DNA of 9,304 nt from Chlorobiota bacterium (GTDB taxonomy: Bacteria > Bacteroidota > Ignavibacteria > SZUA-365 > JAADGX01), in assembly GCA_013152135.1 (NCBI GenBank), contig JAADGX010000232.1, positions 1 through 9,304 on the forward strand, read 5' to 3'. Positions 5,379 through 9,304 of the stretch are shown piece by piece. Positions within the stretch are counted from its first letter, which is position 1; the number at the start of each line of letters is the position of its first letter. A model generated the notes under the pieces. It made no database searches and had not been told where the DNA came from. It was given only the letters and a program-made list of their open reading frames with translations. The position numbers and the translations under genes were made by a program.

Positions 5379-7151
5379 ATGTTTACGAAAAGAACTCATA
5401 CGTGTGGCGAGCTTCGCCGAGAGGATGCCGGAAATACCGTGACACTCAACGGCTGGGTGGATTCCCGGCGTAACCTTGGTGGAATGTTGTTCGTCAACCT
5501 GCGCGATCGGTACGGGATCACGCAGATTGTTTTTTCTCCGGAACACGATGCCGGGCTTCATGAAAAGGCCCAAGCACTGAAGTCGGAAGATGTCATTTCC
5601 GTTACCGGTGTTGTGCGGGAGCGTCCCGGCGACAACAGAAATCCGCAAATGGCGACTGGCGATGTTGAAGTGCTTTCCCATGCCCTGGAAATATTGAATC
5701 ATTCCGAGCTGCCGCCTTTTGAAATCCGGGATGATGTCGATGCATTTGAAGACCTGCGACTGAAGTACAGGTACCTTGATCTTCGACGTCCAAGGTTGCA
5801 GAAAAATCTTCTACTTCGCCACCGAATGTACCAGGTCGTTCACCGGTATTTCGATGAAAGGGGTTTCATCGAGGTGGAAACACCCGTGCTGATGAAAAGC
5901 ACACCGGAGGGAGCGCGGGATTACCTCGTCCCGAGCCGTGTTCACCCGGGAAAATTTTACGCCTTACCCCAGTCACCCCAGACATACAAGCAGTTATTAA
6001 TGATCGCGGGATTGGACCGCTACGTTCAGATCGTCAAGTGTTTTCGTGACGAGGACTTGAGGGCCGACAGGCAACCGGAGTTTACGCAGATCGACCTTGA
6101 AATGAGTTTTATCACGCAGGAGGATATTTACGATCTGATAGAAGGGTTGATGGCGGCCCTTTTTCAGGAGGCCCTGGGTATCGAGATCACTACGCCGTTT
6201 CCACGCATGGATTACTATGCGGCGCTGGAAAGATATGGCACGGATAAACCGGACATCCGATTTGGAATGCCGTTGGTGACTCTTAACGACATTGTGGCCG
6301 ATTCAGGATTCCGCGTGTTTACTGATATCGTTGAAAAAGGTGGGAGAGTTACAGGGATTTGTGTCGCCGGTGGTGCGGAATTCTCACGCAAGAGACTCGA
6401 CGTTCTTACTGAGCGTGCGAAATCACTTGGGGCGGGGGGACTGGTATGGATGAAAGCCAGTGACGGAGCACTGGAATCGCCGGTCAGTAAGTTCCTTAAG
6501 GATGGTACAGTTGCGGCGTTACGTGAGGCGTTGGACTGCGATGATGGCGATCTGCTCCTCATCGTCGCTGATACTGATGTTGTAACTGCTTCGAAGGTAC
6601 TCGGGCAGCTTCGGGTCGATCTCGGGGAAGAACGCCACTTGTACAGCTCTGAAAGTCATGCCCTGCTGTGGGTAACGGATTTTCCCCTGTTACAGTGGGA
6701 TGAGAACGAGAAGAGATGGATTGCTGAGCATCATCCGTTTACCGGGCCCAAGCCCGAAGACGTTCATCTCCTGGATACGGATCCGGGGAAGGTTCGCGCG
6801 GATTGTTACGACCTGGTATGGAATGGGACGGAAATCGGTTCGGGCTCTATCCGGATTCACGATAGCAAGCTTCAGCAAAAGATATTTTCTCTCTTGGGGT
6901 TGACGAACAAAGAGATCGAGCAGAAGTTCGGTTTTCTTATTAACGCATTTCAGTACGGCGCTCCTCCGCATGGAGGTATTGCTCTCGGCTTCGATCGTAT
7001 GGTCACTCTTATGTCCGGTTTGACATCCATACGCGATGTGATAGCCTTTCCCAAGACGAATTCCGCGCTGTCGTTGATGGATGGTGCTCCTTCTGAAATA
7101 AGCCCCCGACAACTGCGAGAATTGCATCTAAAACTTGATCTTGATCGATAG
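5379..7151 (+). CDS. aspS: aspartyl-tRNA synthetase, bacterial type
   Basis: This enzyme activates aspartate with ATP and charges tRNA-Asp in the cytosol (EC 6.1.1.12, or 6.1.1.23 if it also charges tRNA-Asn). Its 590 residues match the bacterial class IIb form. Order: an OB-fold anticodon-binding domain (about 1-110, with GWVDSRRNLGG), a catalytic core with motif 1 around GFIEVETPVLMKSTPEGARD (about 161), QSPQ at 198-201 for aspartate binding, motif 2 FRDEDLRADRQPEF from about 222, a bacterial GAD insertion domain (about 295-420), and motif 3 with GFDR at 537-540 near the C-terminus. All core motifs are intact. Position 33 in RRNLGG is Leu, as in tRNA-Asp-specific enzymes; the second position usually discussed for tRNA discrimination (about 84-85, PGDN) is not the Lys of E. 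coli, so specificity is undecided. It is the first gene of a likely operon with hutI and an ABC ATPase, and lies just behind a terminator that may control it. Confidence 0.98.
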   Translation: MFTKRTHTCGELRREDAGNTVTLNGWVDSRRNLGGMLFVNLRDRYGITQIVFSPEHDAGLHEKAQALKSEDVISVTGVVRERPGDNRNPQMATGDVEVLSHALEILNHSELPPFEIRDDVDAFEDLRLKYRYLDLRRPRLQKNLLLRHRMYQVVHRYFDERGFIEVETPVLMKSTPEGARDYLVPSRVHPGKFYALPQSPQTYKQLLMIAGLDRYVQIVKCFRDEDLRADRQPEFTQIDLEMSFITQEDIYDLIEGLMAALFQEALGIEITTPFPRMDYYAALERYGTDKPDIRFGMPLVTLNDIVADSGFRVFTDIVEKGGRVTGICVAGGAEFSRKRLDVLTERAKSLGAGGLVWMKASDGALESPVSKFLKDGTVAALREALDCDDGDLLLIVADTDVVTASKVLGQLRVDLGEERHLYSSESHALLWVTDFPLLQWDENEKRWIAEHHPFTGPKPEDVHLLDTDPGKVRADCYDLVWNGTEIGSGSIRIHDSKLQQKIFSLLGLTNKEIEQKFGFLINAFQYGAPPHGGIALGFDRMVTLMSGLTSIRDVIAFPKTNSALSLMDGAPSEISPRQLRELHLKLDLDR

Positions 7152-7186
7152 TGGCATGTATCATCCCGTTCGTTGCGTTGAATCAT

Positions 7187-7194
7187 GAGGAGGG
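7187..7194 (+). promoter_or_regulatory. hutI ribosome-binding site abutting the start codon
   Basis: GAGGAGGG runs right up to ATG 7195. Counting from the first GAGG (7187-7190), the spacing is 4 bases. The strongest core AGGAGG (7188-7193) would leave only 1 base. No other ribosome site is seen before the alternative in-frame ATG at 7219. Confidence 0.55.
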
Positions 7195-8481
7195 ATGACA
7201 CACGACTCCCCTTACTCCATGGACCTGCTGATTAATCATATCACGAATCTTGTTACCGTACGCGCGCTAGGAAGTCGGTTTAAGCGCGGTAAGGAAATGA
7301 CGGACATCGGCCTCATCCGTGACGGAGCCGTTGGTATTGATAACGAGCGTATCGTGTTTGTAGGGACTTCCAGTGATGTGGATGAGAGCAGGGCGAAGTA
7401 TGTAATTAACGGAAAGGGGAAAACGGTAACCCCGGGTTTTGTCGATTCCCACACCCACCTTGTTTTCGCCGGTACGCGTGAGCACGAATTTTCGTTGCGA
7501 AACGCTGGCGCTTCTTATGCGGAGATCCATCGATCCGGAGGCGGAATAAATAACACGGTGAGAGCGACGCGAAGCGCTTCGAAGGAAGAGCTTCTTCGAT
7601 TATCATTACATCGTCTGGATACCTGTCTGAGTTTTGGGACGACAACAGTTGAAATAAAAAGCGGGTACGGTCTTACGTTTGAACACGAAGTGAAAATGTT
7701 GGAGGTCATCCAGGAACTACGAGAGCGCCACGTTCTTGACGTTGTCTCTACCTGCCTGGGAGCGCATACAATTCCATTCGACTACAAGGATCGGCGGCAG
7801 GATTACATTGCGATGCTTTTGGATCAGCTCATACCATACGTGGCCGAACACCGGTTGGCGGAATTCGTTGACGTATTCTGCGAAGAAGGCGCTTTCAGTA
7901 TCGACGAAGGTCGTTCCATCCTGCAACGTGCCGTTGACAAGGGCCTTGGCGTAAAAGTGCACGCGGATCAATTGACTTCGCTGGGCGGATCCCGGTTGGC
8001 GGCTGAATTTGGAGCAGTGTCCGCGGATCACCTCGACCATCTTTCTGACGAGGACATCGTCGCCATGAAAAGGTCGGGAACGGTGGCCGTTGTGCTTCCC
8101 GGTGTTTCTCTTTTTCTTGGTCTTCCAATGGCCGATGCACGGCGACTTATCGAGCAGGGATTACCGGTTGCAGTTGCGACTGATGCTAATCCCGGTTCCT
8201 GCATGTCGGAGAACATTCAGCTCATGATGACGGTTGCTGGTACGATGATGCATCTTACGGTGGAAGAGATCTTTACCGCGGTTACATTAAATGCTGCCGC
8301 TGCACTCCGACGGTCCGAAATATTGGGAAGCATTGAGGTGGGAAAACAGGCGGACTTGTTGATCTTTGATGTCCCTTCGTACGAGATGATTCCGTATCAC
8401 ATGGGAGTAAACCATCTTTCATGTGTGATCAAGCGGGGCCGAAAAGTCCTGGATACGATGCAGGAAAAATTCAATGACTGA
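7195..8481 (+). CDS. hutI: imidazolonepropionase
   Basis: It hydrolyses 4-imidazolone-5-propionate to N-formimino-L-glutamate (EC 3.5.2.7), the third step of histidine degradation, in the cytosol. The 428-residue amidohydrolase has the family signature blocks: the metal-binding pair H86/H88 in FVDSHTHLVFAGTRE, then RSGGGINNTVRATR, KVHADQ with H256, SADHLDH (H279, H282), and ATDANPG with D330. All expected metal ligands are present. The family N-terminus usually begins close to MDLLINHITNLVT, which here starts at ATG 7219. ATG 7195 is preferred because it has the ribosome site, but 8 extra residues would be unusual, so the start is uncertain. hutH, hutU and hutG are not in the window. The gene follows aspS by 43 bp without a terminator, so it is probably co-transcribed with it, and it overlaps the next gene by 8 bp. 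Confidence 0.97.
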   Translation: MTHDSPYSMDLLINHITNLVTVRALGSRFKRGKEMTDIGLIRDGAVGIDNERIVFVGTSSDVDESRAKYVINGKGKTVTPGFVDSHTHLVFAGTREHEFSLRNAGASYAEIHRSGGGINNTVRATRSASKEELLRLSLHRLDTCLSFGTTTVEIKSGYGLTFEHEVKMLEVIQELRERHVLDVVSTCLGAHTIPFDYKDRRQDYIAMLLDQLIPYVAEHRLAEFVDVFCEEGAFSIDEGRSILQRAVDKGLGVKVHADQLTSLGGSRLAAEFGAVSADHLDHLSDEDIVAMKRSGTVAVVLPGVSLFLGLPMADARRLIEQGLPVAVATDANPGSCMSENIQLMMTVAGTMMHLTVEEIFTAVTLNAAAALRRSEILGSIEVGKQADLLIFDVPSYEMIPYHMGVNHLSCVIKRGRKVLDTMQEKFND

Positions 8482-9304
8482 TGTCGTCCTTCAAACGCGC
8501 TCCCTTACGAAGAGATTCGGCAGCCGGACGGCGGTTCACGATTGCAATCTGGAAGTATATGAAGGTGATATCTTCGGTTTTCTCGGGCCGAACGGGGCGG
8601 GAAAAAGCACGACCATCCGTATGGCGCTCACCCTTATTCGGCCGACGGGAGGTGACGTGTTCATTTTCGGGGAGAATGTTCGCGTAAAACGCGATGTGCT
8701 GCAACGAGTGGGTGCACTGGTGGAGAAACCCGATTTTTATAATTATCTGTCGGGAAGAAAAAACCTGGAAACCGTTGCCGCCTTGTATGGCGGCGTCGCT
8801 TCGGGGAGAATCGATGAAGTCCTTGAGATGGTTGGTTTATTGGAACGGGGGCATGATAAAGTGAAGGCTTATTCCCATGGGATGAAGCAGCGTTTGGGGA
8901 TTGCACAGGCGTTGCTCTCGGATCCGGATTTGCTCATCCTGGATGAACCGACGAACGGCCTCGATCCGAAAGGTATGAAAGAAGTACGGGAATTGATCCT
9001 TCGACTTAATCAAGATCACGGAAAAACCATCTTTCTCAGTTCGCATCTTTTATACGAAATGGAAATGGTGGCAACCCGTATGGCTATCATTCACCGAGGC
9101 GATTTAATCATCCAAGGGATGGTACGAGAGTTGTTGGATGAACGGAATGTGACGCTTCGGATAAATGCCGAGCCGGTCGCAAAGGCTACGGCTTTGTTGC
9201 AATCCCTTCAGGGTGTCAGTGACGTGATTGTCGAGCAAAATATCATCCACTGTTCTGTACAAAACAGGCCGCTGTCCGAGATCAACGCTGCTCTTGTCAA
9301 CAAT
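8474..9304 (+). CDS. ABC-2-type transporter ATP-binding protein (3' end outside window)
   Basis: The first 277 codons of an ABC ATPase are seen; no stop is reached. Walker A is GPNGAGKST (38-46), the signature SHGMKQRLG (from 134) is the YSxGMKQR variant, Walker B is LLILDEPTNGLDP (153-165, with D157 E158), and the switch His is H191 in SSHLLYEME. The usual Q-loop Gln is Glu in VGALVEKPDFY, as is common in the CcmA/BcrA-like exporters that pair with ABC-2 permeases. An extra C-terminal region begins at about 220. It would drive export or membrane-protein handling; the substrate (lipid, antibiotic, polysaccharide, copper chaperone-type) cannot be told. ATG 8474 overlaps the hutI stop (ATGACTGA, 8474-8481), and AGGAA (8462-8466) precedes it by 7 bases, so translational coupling is likely. 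A permease gene probably follows outside the window. Confidence 0.93.
   Translation, partial: MTDVVLQTRSLTKRFGSRTAVHDCNLEVYEGDIFGFLGPNGAGKSTTIRMALTLIRPTGGDVFIFGENVRVKRDVLQRVGALVEKPDFYNYLSGRKNLETVAALYGGVASGRIDEVLEMVGLLERGHDKVKAYSHGMKQRLGIAQALLSDPDLLILDEPTNGLDPKGMKEVRELILRLNQDHGKTIFLSSHLLYEMEMVATRMAIIHRGDLIIQGMVRELLDERNVTLRINAEPVAKATALLQSLQGVSDVIVEQNIIHCSVQNRPLSEINAALVNN

Overview
The window carries protein genes on the + strand only, densely packed but with two sizeable gaps. The base composition is intermediate. The gene content (cytosolic multi-PAS histidine kinase, secreted DUF6599-like protein, bacterial-type AspRS, HutI) suggests a free-living heterotrophic bacterium. Two TAnnTTTG boxes before one gene would fit the Bacteroidota/Chlorobi/Ignavibacteria side of the tree. 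This placement is an inference and weak: nothing in the window fixes the taxon.

Layout. (1) 2-382 is the 3' end of an N-acylglucosamine 2-epimerase (AGE) family gene. (2) 383-713 is a leader region. It contains a 12-bp hairpin at 511-540 whose loop is complementary to 566-571 (a possible pseudoknot), followed by a 37-codon reading frame at 600-713. That frame ends in TAG directly against, and in frame with, the next start codon. (3) 714-3869 encodes a soluble 1051-residue sensor kinase: PAS-PAS-PAS-GAF-PAS-PAS-HisKA-HATPase. (4) 4067-5002 encodes a secreted DUF6599-like protein of unknown function. (5) 5003-5378 is the second gap. It holds several non-overlapping inverted repeats and ends in a good intrinsic terminator (stem-loop plus T7 at 5293-5328), so it may be a structured RNA or long structured 3' UTR. 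(6) 5379-9304 looks like one operon: aspS, then hutI after 43 bp, then an ABC-2-type transporter ATPase whose start overlaps the hutI stop by 8 bp and which runs off the window.

Function. The operon joins aspartyl-tRNA charging, the third step of histidine degradation and an export-type ATPase. These have no obvious common pathway, so the grouping is probably one of transcription only. The kinase has no response regulator beside it and no membrane segment, so it probably senses a cytosolic signal and phosphorylates a regulator encoded elsewhere. No transposase, CRISPR array, tRNA, rRNA or prophage gene was seen. The least explained parts are the two structured intergenic regions (511-572 and 5003-5328) and the amber codon immediately before the kinase.
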